Shown piece by piece: positions 8,810 through 17,962 of a stretch of DNA of 64,000 nucleotides (position 1 is the stretch's first letter; each line of letters starts with the position of its first letter). A program made the translations under genes and the position numbers. This DNA comes from Paenibacillus glacialis (GTDB lineage: Bacteria > Bacillota > Bacilli > Paenibacillales > Paenibacillaceae): assembly GCF_001637205.1 (NCBI RefSeq), contig NZ_LVJH01000002.1:1-64000 (forward strand). The letters are read 5' to 3'. The notes beneath the pieces were generated by a model. The model was not told the origin of the DNA and searched no databases. It worked only from the letters and a program-made list of their open reading frames with translations.

Positions 8810-10264
8810 TTAAAATGATTGTTGCACATCCTGCCATGCTAGCGCAAGCCGGTTCACGCCTTCAACCAACTGATCATCATGAAGATGAGCAAATCCAAAG
8901 CAAGCAGCTATTGGACCGGGTAAGATTCTATATCCTTTGGCATCCCTAAACTCCACACCTCTTCGCTTCGCAGCCGATTTAAAAGCTTCATATTCCTCTG
9001 CTGAGCGCTGCCATAGGGCATACAAGTGAAGTCCTGCATCCCCAGGTATAAACCTGAAAATTTCATTGATCTGATCAGAGATTAAACCACAGAATCGATC
9101 GTGTCGCGCACTATATATTCGAGTCATTCGTCGTAGATGGCGTTTATAATGTCCATGGACCATGAAATGTGCCAGTGCCCTCTGTTCTAATAACCCCGGC
9201 GAAATTGGATCATAGAATGCTTTAGATCGCACCACAGGCTCAAGAAGCGCGTTCGGAATTAATGCGTAACCTAATCGTAATCCAGCGAACATCGTCTTTG
9301 AGAAAGAACCTAAGTAGATGACTCTGCCTTCACGATCCAATGCCTTTAGTGGCTCAATGGGTCGACCTCCAAATCTAAATTCACTATCATAGTCATCTTC
9401 TATTATTATTCCCTCTTGCTCCTGTGCCCACACCAGGATCCTCCTACGTCTTTCCAAAGAAAGTACAGCACCCGTAGGATAATGACGACTAGGCGTTACA
9501 AAGAGTACCCTTGCATTCCAATCCTCGGGTATTAACCCTTCCTCATCGACAGCTCCTCGTACAATCGTGCCACCACATGCTAGGACAGCTTTATGAATAC
9601 CGAAATAACCGGGATCTTCCACTACAACACGTTCACCTTCGTTTACTAGGAGCTGTGAAAGAATTGCAATTCCCTGCATCGATCCGCTAAATAGAACAAC
9701 GTTCGCGGCGTCTACTGCAATACCTCGAGTTATCCGGAGATAGCCTGCAATAGCCTCGCGTAACTGCATGTCTCCCTCAGGGAGAGTAGGAACCTCTAAA
9801 TCTCCTCCTCCTTTGCCACCCGCATAAGCCAAGGCACTTCGCCATTCATCATAAGGGAAATATTCCATAGGTATCGATTCAGGTAAAAAGCTGATGACTC
9901 CCTCACCTTTCTGATGATCGTAGGAAACTGGCTGTTGACTCATCAATCGCATTCCCCATGAAGAGAGCGTAATTTGAGCACTGGGTGTCTGCTCATTAGA
10001 TACTGGAGAAGGACCTGCATGAGTCACAAACGTTCCCCTCCCCACTTCCATTCGAACGTATCCTTCAGCAAGTAGCATATCGTAACTCTGGGCAACTGAA
10101 CCACGAGAGATATCATAAAGATTCGCTAAATAACGCGTAGACGGAAGTTTAGAACCTCCCGCAAGTCTCCCCTCTAGAATAGCGTCACGTAATGCATAAT
10201 AAATCGCTAAATACTTATACCGATATTCCTCTAAATAGGAGTCCAGTCGTAGAGCGAGTTCCAT
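8810..10264 (-). CDS. MocR/GabR-type regulator (GntR HTH fused to aminotransferase fold)
   Basis: The 484-residue protein has an N-terminal winged HTH of the GntR type (residues ~10-80, with GGSKLPSTRYLANLYDISRG) and a fold type I PLP-binding domain after ~120. The PLP-lysine motif is LGSFSKTMFAGLRLGY and the aspartate motif is IIEDDYDSEFRF. MocR regulators sense PLP or amino compounds and commonly control a divergent gene. Here the divergent neighbour, 150 bp away, is a pyridoxamine-oxidase-fold protein, which fits PLP-linked regulation. That link is inference; no clear direct-repeat operator could be picked out in the gap. Confidence 0.9.
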   Translation of the reverse strand: MELALRLDSYLEEYRYKYLAIYYALRDAILEGRLAGGSKLPSTRYLANLYDISRGSVAQSYDMLLAEGYVRMEVGRGTFVTHAGPSPVSNEQTPSAQITLSSWGMRLMSQQPVSYDHQKGEGVISFLPESIPMEYFPYDEWRSALAYAGGKGGGDLEVPTLPEGDMQLREAIAGYLRITRGIAVDAANVVLFSGSMQGIAILSQLLVNEGERVVVEDPGYFGIHKAVLACGGTIVRGAVDEEGLIPEDWNARVLFVTPSRHYPTGAVLSLERRRRILVWAQEQEGIIIEDDYDSEFRFGGRPIEPLKALDREGRVIYLGSFSKTMFAGLRLGYALIPNALLEPVVRSKAFYDPISPGLLEQRALAHFMVHGHYKRHLRRMTRIYSARHDRFCGLISDQINEIFRFIPGDAGLHLYALWQRSAEEYEAFKSAAKRRGVEFRDAKGYRILPGPIAACFGFAHLHDDQLVEGVNRLALAWQDVQQSF

Positions 10265-10414
10265 TACTTCACCTTCTTCTATGTAAAATGATCAAGTGGA
10301 CTATAAAATATAATCTAAATTGGATCTTTTTACTTGTCAATCAATATCATACGATAATTCTATAAAGTTAAATGATTTTACTATACAGCGTATAGATTAG
10401 GAGATTGAATAACT

Positions 10415-11029
10415 ATGAGAAGACAAGAATTTAGTGTACAAGAAGAGAACGAACTGATCCAATTTTTATCAGAGATAACCTTTGGCTTTCTTGGTACAGT
10501 CGATGATCAAGGTTGCCCACGAGTGACTCCGATTAATTTCGTGTATGATCAGGGTTCCTTCTATTTCCATGGAAGTCGTGTTGGCGAAAAAATGAATCAT
10601 ATGCGTATTCATGAACAGGTCAGTTTTACAGTCGCCGATGAATATGCATTAATTCCTTCCTACTTCAGCGACCCTGCATTAGCTTGTCCTGCTACATCTT
10701 ACTTCAAAAGTGTCATGGTTAGCGGTACTGTTGAGGTCATAAACGACCTATCCGAAAAAGGGAGAATATTCACTTTGTTTATGAGAAAGCTACAACCTGA
10801 GGGCGGTTACGATCCCATTGATCCAACTGATCCTCGATATGCTTCACGACTCAAGGGCGTTGCAGTCATGAAAATACGGTCCAAACACTTGTCTGCAAAA
10901 TTCAAGTTCGGACAAAATTTATCTGAAGCTGCAAGAGACCAAGTTGTCAGCGGACTAGAACGTCGGGGACATGAACGTGATCAAGAGACCATTGAACAAA
11001 TGAAGAAATACTGTCCGCATATGCAATAA
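10415..11029 (+). CDS. Pyridoxamine 5'-phosphate oxidase-like (NimA-type) flavin-binding protein
   Basis: This 204-residue protein starts with the split-barrel pattern FLGTVDDQGCPRVTPINFVY, followed by FHGSRVGEKMNHMR and a VSGTVEVI strand. These are typical of the FMN-binding PNPOx-like family that includes NimA. The reaction is unknown. The start ATG has TAGGAGA about 9 nt upstream. It is divergent from the MocR gene, its likely regulator. The C-terminal ~50 residues are charged and helical. Confidence 0.82.
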   Translation: MRRQEFSVQEENELIQFLSEITFGFLGTVDDQGCPRVTPINFVYDQGSFYFHGSRVGEKMNHMRIHEQVSFTVADEYALIPSYFSDPALACPATSYFKSVMVSGTVEVINDLSEKGRIFTLFMRKLQPEGGYDPIDPTDPRYASRLKGVAVMKIRSKHLSAKFKFGQNLSEAARDQVVSGLERRGHERDQETIEQMKKYCPHMQ

Positions 11030-11063
11030 TATAGTATTTGTCAGTGACTGTTCCAAGGCTAGG

Positions 11064-11072
11064 TGGTATAAT
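11064..11072 (+). promoter_or_regulatory. Extended -10 promoter for the aminotransferase gene
   Basis: TGGTATAAT is an exact extended -10 (TGN-TATAAT) located 58 bp before the start codon. No good -35 element is seen at 17 nt, which an extended -10 can tolerate. Confidence 0.4.
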
Positions 11073-11129
11073 ATGATCCAGTTAAAGCGGTAGTATCAAC
11101 CATTAAACAGACTCGGAAGGATGGAAAGC

Positions 11130-12428
11130 ATGAACCCACTTGCTGGACAATTGAATGAGAGCATTAAAGCTGGAAATACACACGTATATGACATGTTATC
11201 AACGCTTGGAAAAGAGATTTTTTTCCCTAAAGAGGGGATTCTAAGCCAGTCAGCAGAAGCTACGGCCCATGCTAAGAAATACAATGCTACGATTGGAATT
11301 GCCACAGAGAATGGAATTCCTATGCATTTAAGTGTGATTCAAGACAAGTTGTCAGCATTCCAACCCAAAGATCTATACAGTTATGCTCCCCCTGCTGGTA
11401 AACCAGAACTTCGGACCGTGTGGAGAAGCAAAATGTTGCAAGAGAATCCATCTCTACAAGATAAGTCCTTTGGTAATCCGGTTGTAACAAATGCACTAAC
11501 ACATGGCCTCAGTATCATTGCAGATTTATTTGTAGATGAGGGCGATGCTGTTATTTATCCTGATAAGAACTGGGAGAATTATGAGCTTACATTTGGCATA
11601 CGTCGCCATGGTGAGACCGTTAACTATCCACTCTTCACGCAAGAGATGACATTCAATAGCGCTGGACTTCGCGAAGCCTTATTAGCACAGCAAGGTAAAG
11701 GTAAAGCCATCGTTGTTCTTAATTTCCCTAACAATCCTACAGGATACACTCCGGGTCTTAAGGAAGGCGAAGAGATTGTCGCAGTCATTAAAGAAGCGGC
11801 GGAAGCAGGAATTAATGTAGTTGTCGTAACGGACGATGCCTACTTTGGTCTATTCTTTGAAGATTCACTTAAGGAATCTTTATTTGGTAAGCTAGCGGGA
11901 CTTCATCCTCGTGTACTTGCAGTTAAAGTAGATGGTGCTACCAAAGAAGAATTTGTATGGGGATTCCGCGTCGGATTCATTACCTTTGCTTCTGAAAATT
12001 CAGATGTACTTGCTGCTCTGGAAAATAAGGCAATCGGTATTATCCGTGCAACGATTTCTAGCGGGTCACATCCTTCACAAACATTTGTACTCGATGCACT
12101 CAAAGCACCTGAATTCACTGCCCAAAAAGAAGAGAAGTTCCAAATTATGAAAGGTCGCGCCAATCGTGTAAAGGCGCTACTTAACGACGACAAATACAAT
12201 GAAGTATGGGATTACTATCCATTCAACTCTGGATATTTCATGTGTTTGAAATTGAAGACGGTATCTGCGGAAGCGCTTCGTACCCATTTGATTCATGAAT
12301 ATGGTGTAGGAACCATTGCTTTAGGAGAACATGATTTGAGAATCGCCTTCTCATGTATTGAAGAAGAATATCTTGAAGATTTGTTCCGTTTGATCTATCA
12401 AGGAATTCAGGATTTACAATCCGTCTAA
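11130..12428 (+). CDS. Class I/II PLP-dependent aminotransferase
   Basis: About 432 residues with aminotransferase landmarks: NFPNNPTGYTP near 200, the VVTDDAYFG aspartate motif near 230 and the PLP-lysine region VDGATKEEFVWGFRVGF near 270. The amino donor and pathway are not evident. An ATG 9 nt upstream (11121) abuts the ribosome binding site, whereas the ATG at 11130 has GGAAGG at 9-nt spacing, so the latter is chosen. The gene is 92 bp after the PNPOx-like gene and could share its role in PLP or amino-acid metabolism. Confidence 0.87.
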   Translation: MNPLAGQLNESIKAGNTHVYDMLSTLGKEIFFPKEGILSQSAEATAHAKKYNATIGIATENGIPMHLSVIQDKLSAFQPKDLYSYAPPAGKPELRTVWRSKMLQENPSLQDKSFGNPVVTNALTHGLSIIADLFVDEGDAVIYPDKNWENYELTFGIRRHGETVNYPLFTQEMTFNSAGLREALLAQQGKGKAIVVLNFPNNPTGYTPGLKEGEEIVAVIKEAAEAGINVVVVTDDAYFGLFFEDSLKESLFGKLAGLHPRVLAVKVDGATKEEFVWGFRVGFITFASENSDVLAALENKAIGIIRATISSGSHPSQTFVLDALKAPEFTAQKEEKFQIMKGRANRVKALLNDDKYNEVWDYYPFNSGYFMCLKLKTVSAEALRTHLIHEYGVGTIALGEHDLRIAFSCIEEEYLEDLFRLIYQGIQDLQSV

Positions 12429-12433
12429 TTACC

Positions 12434-12550
12434 ATGAGTGGAGTAGAAGAAGTTAGGGGCGGTTGTGGCGTCGGTGGCAGAATGTTTACTAACACTGGAG
12501 CTATCTTAGTCCTTTTCATCTTATTGGTTATTATCACACGCGCTTTGTAG
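12434..12550 (+). CDS. YjcZ-like small membrane protein
   Basis: A 38-codon ORF beginning MSGVEEVRGGCGVGG and ending in the hydrophobic helix AILVLFILLVIITRAL. The glycine-rich start followed by a VLFILLVI membrane segment matches the short YjcZ sporulation proteins of Bacillales. It begins 5 bp after the aminotransferase stop. No good Shine-Dalgarno is visible, so expression would depend on coupling to the upstream gene; this lowers confidence. It is followed by a strong terminator. Confidence 0.6.
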   Translation: MSGVEEVRGGCGVGGRMFTNTGAILVLFILLVIITRAL

Positions 12551-12583
12551 GTATAATGAATTGAGATCTCTTATAATTAGCAT

Positions 12584-12622
12584 AAGAGGCCTGGGGAACA
12601 TCCCCCGGCCTCTTATTTAATA
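12584..12622. terminator. Bidirectional terminator between YjcZ-like ORF and ecsB
   Basis: AAGAGGCC-GGGG pairs with CCCC-GGCCTCTT around a 5-nt loop, giving a G+C-rich stem flanked by A/T-rich sequence. It lies between convergent transcription units. Confidence 0.82.
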
Positions 12623-12632
12623 TATATATCAT

Positions 12633-13850
12633 CTACTCATCATCGTTGTCTTTATTGCCATTACGTGCCAGAATGACACGAATGATACACGACATCACAA
12701 TTCCTAGCGCAAGTGTACTGAATGTCAGACTTATATGTGCCCATCCATTGCGCAGTAAAGGCAACCATAGAATCACCGTTACTAACATATGCACCTGAAA
12801 TACAAATGTCGTAACGTTATGCTGTCTACTATTCGCTGGAATAGGATAAATACTGAGCCAGAATGACTCCTTATGGTATCGTTGAAGAGCAGACAATTGT
12901 ACACCTATTAGGAACAAAAAGAACAAATAAATGCCACTTCCCAATATACTCCCACGTGTCCACCATACAAGTAAGAATCCCAACACCCCCGCACGTAGCA
13001 TAATCCCTAATATATCGCTACGCACAAAACTTTTCGTAAGGAGATACTTATATGCAGCGACTGGTTTCCATACCACTCGATTTCCTGCTTTGGAGAGTAT
13101 ACGACGTGGATATACCTGTTGCTGTTGCTCTGGGACATTAACAAACCATCCCAATACCAACATGACTCGACCTATCTGAGATTCTTCTTTAGCAATCAAT
13201 CGTTCCCACGCTACTAAATGCTTCACGGGATAGGATAAAGCAAAAATGTAGGTTGCAAGCACAAGAAGTACATAAATAAGACTTTTCCCAACAGGCTCCC
13301 ACAACCATGCACTCATTGCCAGCGCCATAACTGCCCAACGAAGCAAGTGATACCCCTTAGAAGCTCGCAATGACACCATAGACAGCTCTTTCCATCCACC
13401 GTAGCTAGAGATGATTTTCAAAATACAAAGTAGGATGAGAAAGGTCCAAAATGACTTGGGTGCAGCATCACTGCGAACATATAACGGCCATGCCGTCAAG
13501 AATACCAGTGCTAGCCCTACTAGTTTATACAAGACACCATTAACCCAACTACCTGACAAATAATCCTTCATCTTCGATTCCTGCGGCAGCAAGAATACAA
13601 TATCAGGCGATCGAAGATAAGTTCGAATACTGCTACGAACAATCAACGGGAGCAGTAACACCAACATAATCCACCGAATCGGCAATCCTTCAGGAACGTG
13701 TTGAATAAGGGATGTATACCACGCAGAAAAGGCGATAAACATGAACAGCATTAATACGGCCACGCCACTTTGCATGACATATCCTAGATACGGGACAATT
13801 TCTCCCCAAAATTGACGGCGGCGTTGAATACGAAGACCCTTCAAGTCCAT
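12633..13850 (-). CDS. ecsB: ABC transporter permease EcsB
   Basis: The 405-residue integral membrane protein has about eight hydrophobic segments and the EcsB signatures RRRQFWGE near the N-terminus and YHKESFWLSIYPI near 325. It is the permease of the EcsAB exporter, which in B. subtilis affects protein secretion, competence and intramembrane proteolysis. It follows ecsA directly. The frame can start at a TTG overlapping the ecsA stop (13856), but the ATG at 13850 has AGGG 7 nt upstream. No ecsC gene follows; the operon ends at the terminator. Confidence 0.9.
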   Translation of the reverse strand: MDLKGLRIQRRRQFWGEIVPYLGYVMQSGVAVLMLFMFIAFSAWYTSLIQHVPEGLPIRWIMLVLLLPLIVRSSIRTYLRSPDIVFLLPQESKMKDYLSGSWVNGVLYKLVGLALVFLTAWPLYVRSDAAPKSFWTFLILLCILKIISSYGGWKELSMVSLRASKGYHLLRWAVMALAMSAWLWEPVGKSLIYVLLVLATYIFALSYPVKHLVAWERLIAKEESQIGRVMLVLGWFVNVPEQQQQVYPRRILSKAGNRVVWKPVAAYKYLLTKSFVRSDILGIMLRAGVLGFLLVWWTRGSILGSGIYLFFLFLIGVQLSALQRYHKESFWLSIYPIPANSRQHNVTTFVFQVHMLVTVILWLPLLRNGWAHISLTFSTLALGIVMSCIIRVILARNGNKDNDDE

Positions 13851-13852
13851 AT

Positions 13853-14599
13853 TCAAACCCTACCCTGTACAAGTGTGTAGAAAAGTTCCTCCAGCGGAGC
13901 ACCTGGTTTACCTGCTTGTTCAGCAATTTGTTGAAGCGTACCATGAGCAATAATGATTCCCTGATGCATAACGATAAACCGATCACAATAATTCTCGATG
14001 GTAGATAAAATATGAGAACTCAACAAAATTGAGGCTCCTCCAGCCTTTAACTCCACCATGAAATCGAGCAGTGATCGAATCCCGAGAGGATCTAACCCAA
14101 GAAAAGGTTCATCAATAATATAAAGAGACGGACGAGCCACAAAGGCACACATAATCATGACCTTTTGTTTCATCCCTTTAGACAAATGTATCGATAAACT
14201 ATCCATCTTATCTTCCATTCGGAATAATGCAGATAATTTCCCGGAACGTTCATCGAAATCTTCTTTGGATACACCATACGCTCTTGCTGTAAATTCTAAA
14301 TGCTCTCTGACGGTCATTTCCTCATAAAGTAACGGAGACTCCGGTACGAAAGCAAGTGCGCTGTGGTACGTTTCTGAATCTTCTTCCCGCTTCTTGCCTT
14401 TGACGCGAATATCTCCTTTCTGAGGTGTCATCAATCCCAAAATATGCTTCATCGTTGTACTTTTCCCTGCACCATTCAGTCCAATTAAACCGATCATTTC
14501 CCCAGTACCTACTTGAAAGTTAACATCGTGAAGAACAGGACGATTGAGACTGTAACCCCCAGTAAGTCCTTGAATTTCTAATACAGGCGTATCACTCAT
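13853..14599 (-). CDS. ecsA: ABC transporter ATP-binding protein EcsA
   Basis: About 248 residues with Walker A GLNGAGKST, a signature region LSKGMKQKV in place of LSGGQ, Walker B LYIIDEPFLGLDP and the H-loop SSHIL. The pairing with EcsB makes the assignment firm. A GTG at 14608 is possible, but the ATG at 14599 has GAGGTG 6 nt upstream. It lies 24 bp downstream of the DEAD-box gene and probably shares its transcript. Confidence 0.92.
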   Translation of the reverse strand: MSDTPVLEIQGLTGGYSLNRPVLHDVNFQVGTGEMIGLIGLNGAGKSTTMKHILGLMTPQKGDIRVKGKKREEDSETYHSALAFVPESPLLYEEMTVREHLEFTARAYGVSKEDFDERSGKLSALFRMEDKMDSLSIHLSKGMKQKVMIMCAFVARPSLYIIDEPFLGLDPLGIRSLLDFMVELKAGGASILLSSHILSTIENYCDRFIVMHQGIIIAHGTLQQIAEQAGKPGAPLEELFYTLVQGRV

Positions 14600-14623
14600 T
14601 ATTCTCACCTCGATTGGCTCATT

Positions 14624-16114
14624 TTAAGAACGGGGTGGTTTATTCTTCAACCACTTCGGTGCACCTTTATTTTTACGTATGCGTTCTCTCTCGCTCTTGC
14701 TCGCTCCAGTAGAAGGTCTATTTGATTTACGAGAAACTTCAACTGATTGACTTGGTGTAGCAGAGGACGGTTGCGTTACTTCCGTTGTTTGCGTTGGTTC
14801 AGCGCGTTTAGCAATTACTGGGCTATCAACAGACCGACGATTCCGTTCACTTGTTACTTCTTTACGCTGTGTTCCCTTGTCCACATCAAGCCGTTTACGA
14901 CTTTCGTCACCTTTACGGTACGAGGTGGCTTCTTCCCTAGGTGAAACATAAGGTGCTCTTGAGGTTAATATCTCGTCTCCTGGTTCAATGACCTTTCCTC
15001 CAAACATTGTACGAAGCCCAATTGGAGTTCTCAACTCTTGCGTAAATTTCTTCATGATGAACGTTTGTCGATCTGTCACAATGGAGAGTACGATCCCCGT
15101 ACGTCCCATTCTTCCTGTTCGACCTGCACGATGCACATAATGCTCAGAATCTATCGGTGGATCGTAGTTTACGACCATCGTTAAACCTTCAATATCCAAC
15201 CCGCGCGCAGCCAGGTCACTAGCCACTAGCACTTTAAATTTACCATTACGGAAACGTTCGAGAACACCACTACGTGCCATCTTGTCTGCATCTCCATAAA
15301 GAGCCTGAGTGCTAAGGCCTAGATGGTTCATCTTAGCTTCCACTTCTGCAATATCTTTTGTAGCGTTCACAAATACGATCACTTTTTGCGGATTGTAATG
15401 TCGAATGAGACGGCGGAGTGTATCCGGCTTATCACGTTCTTGAGATACGAAATAGAGATGTTCTAACCCTTTTGCAGTCATTTGCTCTGGTTCAATCCCT
15501 ACCTCAATCGGCTGCTTCATCTCTTTCTTCACAAGCGCTGCCGTTTGTTTGCTAACGGTAGCAGAGAGAAAGACAAGTTGGCGATCGCGTGCCGCACTCC
15601 GAATAATACGTTCCACGTCGCCTCCAGAACCAAGATCAAACACTTGATCTACCTCATCGACTACAATTGTCGTGACCGTATGCATCTTGATCTTGCGCAT
15701 TTCAACGAGTTCTTTTATTCTCCCGGGAGTTCCAACAACTAATTGAGGATGAAGTTTTAGCTTCTCAACTTGACGTTTCATAGCTGCTCCACCAATGAGA
15801 CCTAACACACGAATGCCTTTATGTAGTCCATAACGTTCACTTTCACGTACAATTTGCATGGCCAGCTCTTGTGTAGGAGCTAGAATCATCTTTTGTATAG
15901 TCTTAAGTTCAGGGTTAATCCCCTGCAAAATTGGAAGCAAATAAGCAAGCGTCTTTCCTGTTCCCGTCTGAGAATGTGCAAGGACATCACTACCTTGTAA
16001 CACAGCAGGAATCACCTCTGCCTGTACAGGCGAAGGTTCGTTTATTTCAAATTCAGATAGCTTATTTACCATATCGATTGGTAAACCTAGTTGTTCAAAA
16101 GAAGTTATATTCAT
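14624..16114 (-). CDS. DEAD-box RNA helicase
   Basis: The protein has 496 residues. The Q-motif glutamine is at 31, Walker A SQTGTGKT at 48-55, motif II is DEVD (153-156) rather than DEAD, SAT is at 184-186, ARGLD at 303-307 and HRAGRTGR at 328-335. The C-terminal ~110 residues are a low-complexity, basic, Ser/Thr-rich tail ending in KWLKNKPPRS, probably an RNA-binding extension. DEVD is seen in some YfmL/CshC-type helicases. Likely role: RNA remodelling in ribosome assembly or cold response; this is family inference. Confidence 0.92.
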   Translation of the reverse strand: MNITSFEQLGLPIDMVNKLSEFEINEPSPVQAEVIPAVLQGSDVLAHSQTGTGKTLAYLLPILQGINPELKTIQKMILAPTQELAMQIVRESERYGLHKGIRVLGLIGGAAMKRQVEKLKLHPQLVVGTPGRIKELVEMRKIKMHTVTTIVVDEVDQVFDLGSGGDVERIIRSAARDRQLVFLSATVSKQTAALVKKEMKQPIEVGIEPEQMTAKGLEHLYFVSQERDKPDTLRRLIRHYNPQKVIVFVNATKDIAEVEAKMNHLGLSTQALYGDADKMARSGVLERFRNGKFKVLVASDLAARGLDIEGLTMVVNYDPPIDSEHYVHRAGRTGRMGRTGIVLSIVTDRQTFIMKKFTQELRTPIGLRTMFGGKVIEPGDEILTSRAPYVSPREEATSYRKGDESRKRLDVDKGTQRKEVTSERNRRSVDSPVIAKRAEPTQTTEVTQPSSATPSQSVEVSRKSNRPSTGASKSERERIRKNKGAPKWLKNKPPRS

Positions 16115-16230
16115 GTAAGTCCATCCTTTATGTTCGAATCATTCTTATTCATTATATGCTAAAACAGATTTCCCACCAAATTCTTGTCCAATTTAATGTA
16201 GGATCTTCTAGTAACGCATGGATGTCCACC

Positions 16231-16254
16231 AAAAAACCGGCTCAAGTGAGCCGG
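16231..16254 (-). terminator. Terminator of the YqjQ-like SDR gene
   Basis: CCGGCTCA/TGAGCCGG form an 8-bp G+C-rich stem with a 2-nt gap. On the minus strand it is followed by six T. It lies 8 bp after the SDR stop. Confidence 0.85.
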
Positions 16255-16261
16255 TCCACCA

Positions 16262-17035
16262 TTATTTCTTATTCATCATTTTGTACGTTAACTTGTCCGC
16301 CAATCGTGGAAATAGTTGATAGAACCGCATACCAATCGCTGCCAATCGCGGAAGATTAATTTCTTCTTGTTTACGCTCAATGAGTCTGACCATCTTACGT
16401 GCAACAAGTTCAGGTTTCATGATAAACCAGCTTATATTGGAGACATATTTCCCAGAAGGGTCAGCTAATTCAAAGAATGGCGTGTCTATGGGACCTGGGT
16501 TGACCGTAGATACCGTTATTCCGCTCCCTCGTAATTCTTGACGCAGACTATTACTAAATCCATAGACAGCATGTTTAGTCGCCGTGTACGAGGTGGATTG
16601 AGCTGTTCCGATTTTAGCCGCCATGGAGGCGACGTTTACAATATGTCCTTCTCCCCGTTCTAGCATATAAGGAAGTACTACCTTCGTACATCGTACTGTT
16701 CCCATATAATTGACATTCATCATTTCGCTGAATTCATCCACAGGCATATCGAGGATAGATTCAAATTTCCCATATCCCGCATTATTCAAAAGAACATCTA
16801 TTCTTCCGTATTGTTCAATCACTTGATCCATCGCTTGTTCCACTTGTTGCGTTTGCGTCACATCCATCACAATCAGCTTATGCGGACCAGAAATTTGCGT
16901 GCTAATCGAATGTAGACGTTCCTCAGAACGTGCCATTAATACAGGAATAGCACCCTGCTCAGATAGGAACCTTGCAGCTAATGCGCCAATTCCACTTGAA
17001 GCCCCTGTTATGACAACCACTTTGTCTTTCAGCAT
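16262..17035 (-). CDS. Short-chain dehydrogenase/reductase (YqjQ-like)
   Basis: A 257-residue classical SDR with TGASSGIG at 10-17, NNAG near 86 and the Ser/Tyr/Lys triad including YTATK. The C-terminal ~50 residues are basic and hydrophobic (WFIMKPELVARKM ... FYQLFPRLADKLTYKMM), suggesting membrane association as in YqjQ/DltE-type SDRs. The substrate is unknown. The ATG has AGGAGG about 11 nt upstream, directly after an inverted repeat (17057-17095). Confidence 0.88.
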   Translation of the reverse strand: MLKDKVVVITGASSGIGALAARFLSEQGAIPVLMARSEERLHSISTQISGPHKLIVMDVTQTQQVEQAMDQVIEQYGRIDVLLNNAGYGKFESILDMPVDEFSEMMNVNYMGTVRCTKVVLPYMLERGEGHIVNVASMAAKIGTAQSTSYTATKHAVYGFSNSLRQELRGSGITVSTVNPGPIDTPFFELADPSGKYVSNISWFIMKPELVARKMVRLIERKQEEINLPRLAAIGMRFYQLFPRLADKLTYKMMNKK

Positions 17036-17056
17036 GATTTCTTACACCTCCTAACT

Positions 17057-17095
17057 CAAACTTCGCGTACATCCAGATTTCAAGATGCGAAGTTT
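17057..17095 (-). promoter_or_regulatory. Inverted repeat just upstream of the SDR ribosome binding site
   Basis: CAAACTTCGC and GCGAAGTTTG are perfect 10-bp arms 19 nt apart, with CATC/GATG able to extend the stem inside. There is no T run, and the arm ends immediately before the AGGAGG of the SDR gene. It could be a repressor site, a leader hairpin or a weak end for cheX transcripts. Confidence 0.45.
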
Positions 17096-17127
17096 GAACT
17101 CCTAAGAATGAGCATACCCTCTTTATT

Positions 17128-17586
17128 CTAAGAAATCATCACTTGAATATCCAGTTCACCAATTCCATCCATTAATAACGGAATGCTGAGTGCTTTTTCA
17201 GAGAAAAACTGAGGATCATCTTGTGGACTTACAATTTTAGGCGGTGTAATATCAACGTTAACTCCTTGATTATAAAGAATCGTACTGGCATTTCCACTGA
17301 TCATGTTACTCAGCTCAGATATCGCACTTTTACCCATTTCATCCATTTCGGTTAAAACAAATCCGCCCATCATCGCGGATACAATTTTTAATGCAACCGT
17401 CTCTTTCAGCCCGAACACAACATTTCCTGATAACTGCCCTGTCATACCCACTTGAATCCATATATCATCTTTAACAACTTCGATATTTTTAATCCCTAAA
17501 TCACCTGTAGAAGGTGATACGCTAATAACTTGTTCAATAACGATCCTTGCGGACTCTAGAAAAGGATTAATTATTTCCGCTTTCAT
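17128..17586 (-). CDS. cheX: CheX-like chemotaxis phosphatase
   Basis: About 152 residues with a CheC/CheX fold. The phosphatase signature E-x-x-N is present in SAISELSNMISGN, the helix that inserts into the CheY-P active site. Only one such signature is seen, as in CheX rather than CheC. The ATG at 17586 has AAAGGGG 9 nt upstream and is preferred to a TTG at 17628. No other chemotaxis gene is nearby, so it is a stand-alone CheY-P phosphatase by inference. Confidence 0.83.
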   Translation of the reverse strand: MKAEIINPFLESARIVIEQVISVSPSTGDLGIKNIEVVKDDIWIQVGMTGQLSGNVVFGLKETVALKIVSAMMGGFVLTEMDEMGKSAISELSNMISGNASTILYNQGVNVDITPPKIVSPQDDPQFFSEKALSIPLLMDGIGELDIQVMIS

Positions 17587-17870
17587 ATCAAAATGCCCCT
17601 TTGCACTAGTCTGTTGGTAATGCACCAAAAGTCCCGATTATCGTTAGAATAATTATACTTAAAACCTAGCAATAATACATCAAATATTATATATAAATCT
17701 CACTTCATGGTCCTAACAACCTATTTCATATAAGATAATGGTATCTCCATGTATTCATTTATACGCTTTAACTTATTGAAATCAGAAATCCACTTCTTAT
17801 TTATCGGTCTCTAAGCCCATTTTTTGAAGGTTAGTAGACATATTATATAAAGAATATGTATTGACTTTCA

Positions 17871-17899
17871 TTGCTCTAGCCTAACGTATCATCTATAAT
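17871..17899 (+). promoter_or_regulatory. Sigma-A-type promoter for the LysR gene
   Basis: TTGCTC (17871-17876) and TATAAT (17894-17899) are 17 nt apart, 63 bp before the GTG start. The rest of the 17587-17962 gap is A+T-rich with no other feature I could support. Confidence 0.45.
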
Positions 17900-17962
17900 T
17901 TTAATTAATAAGTATTTGAACGAAGTCATAGAAATATAAGAACTATCATGAGGAGGGATGGC

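Noticed and set aside
14776-14779. DEVD instead of DEAD as a sign of an inactive helicase (motif II is at about 15647-15658)
   Set aside because: The catalytic Asp and Glu are kept, and this variant is tolerated in related helicases.
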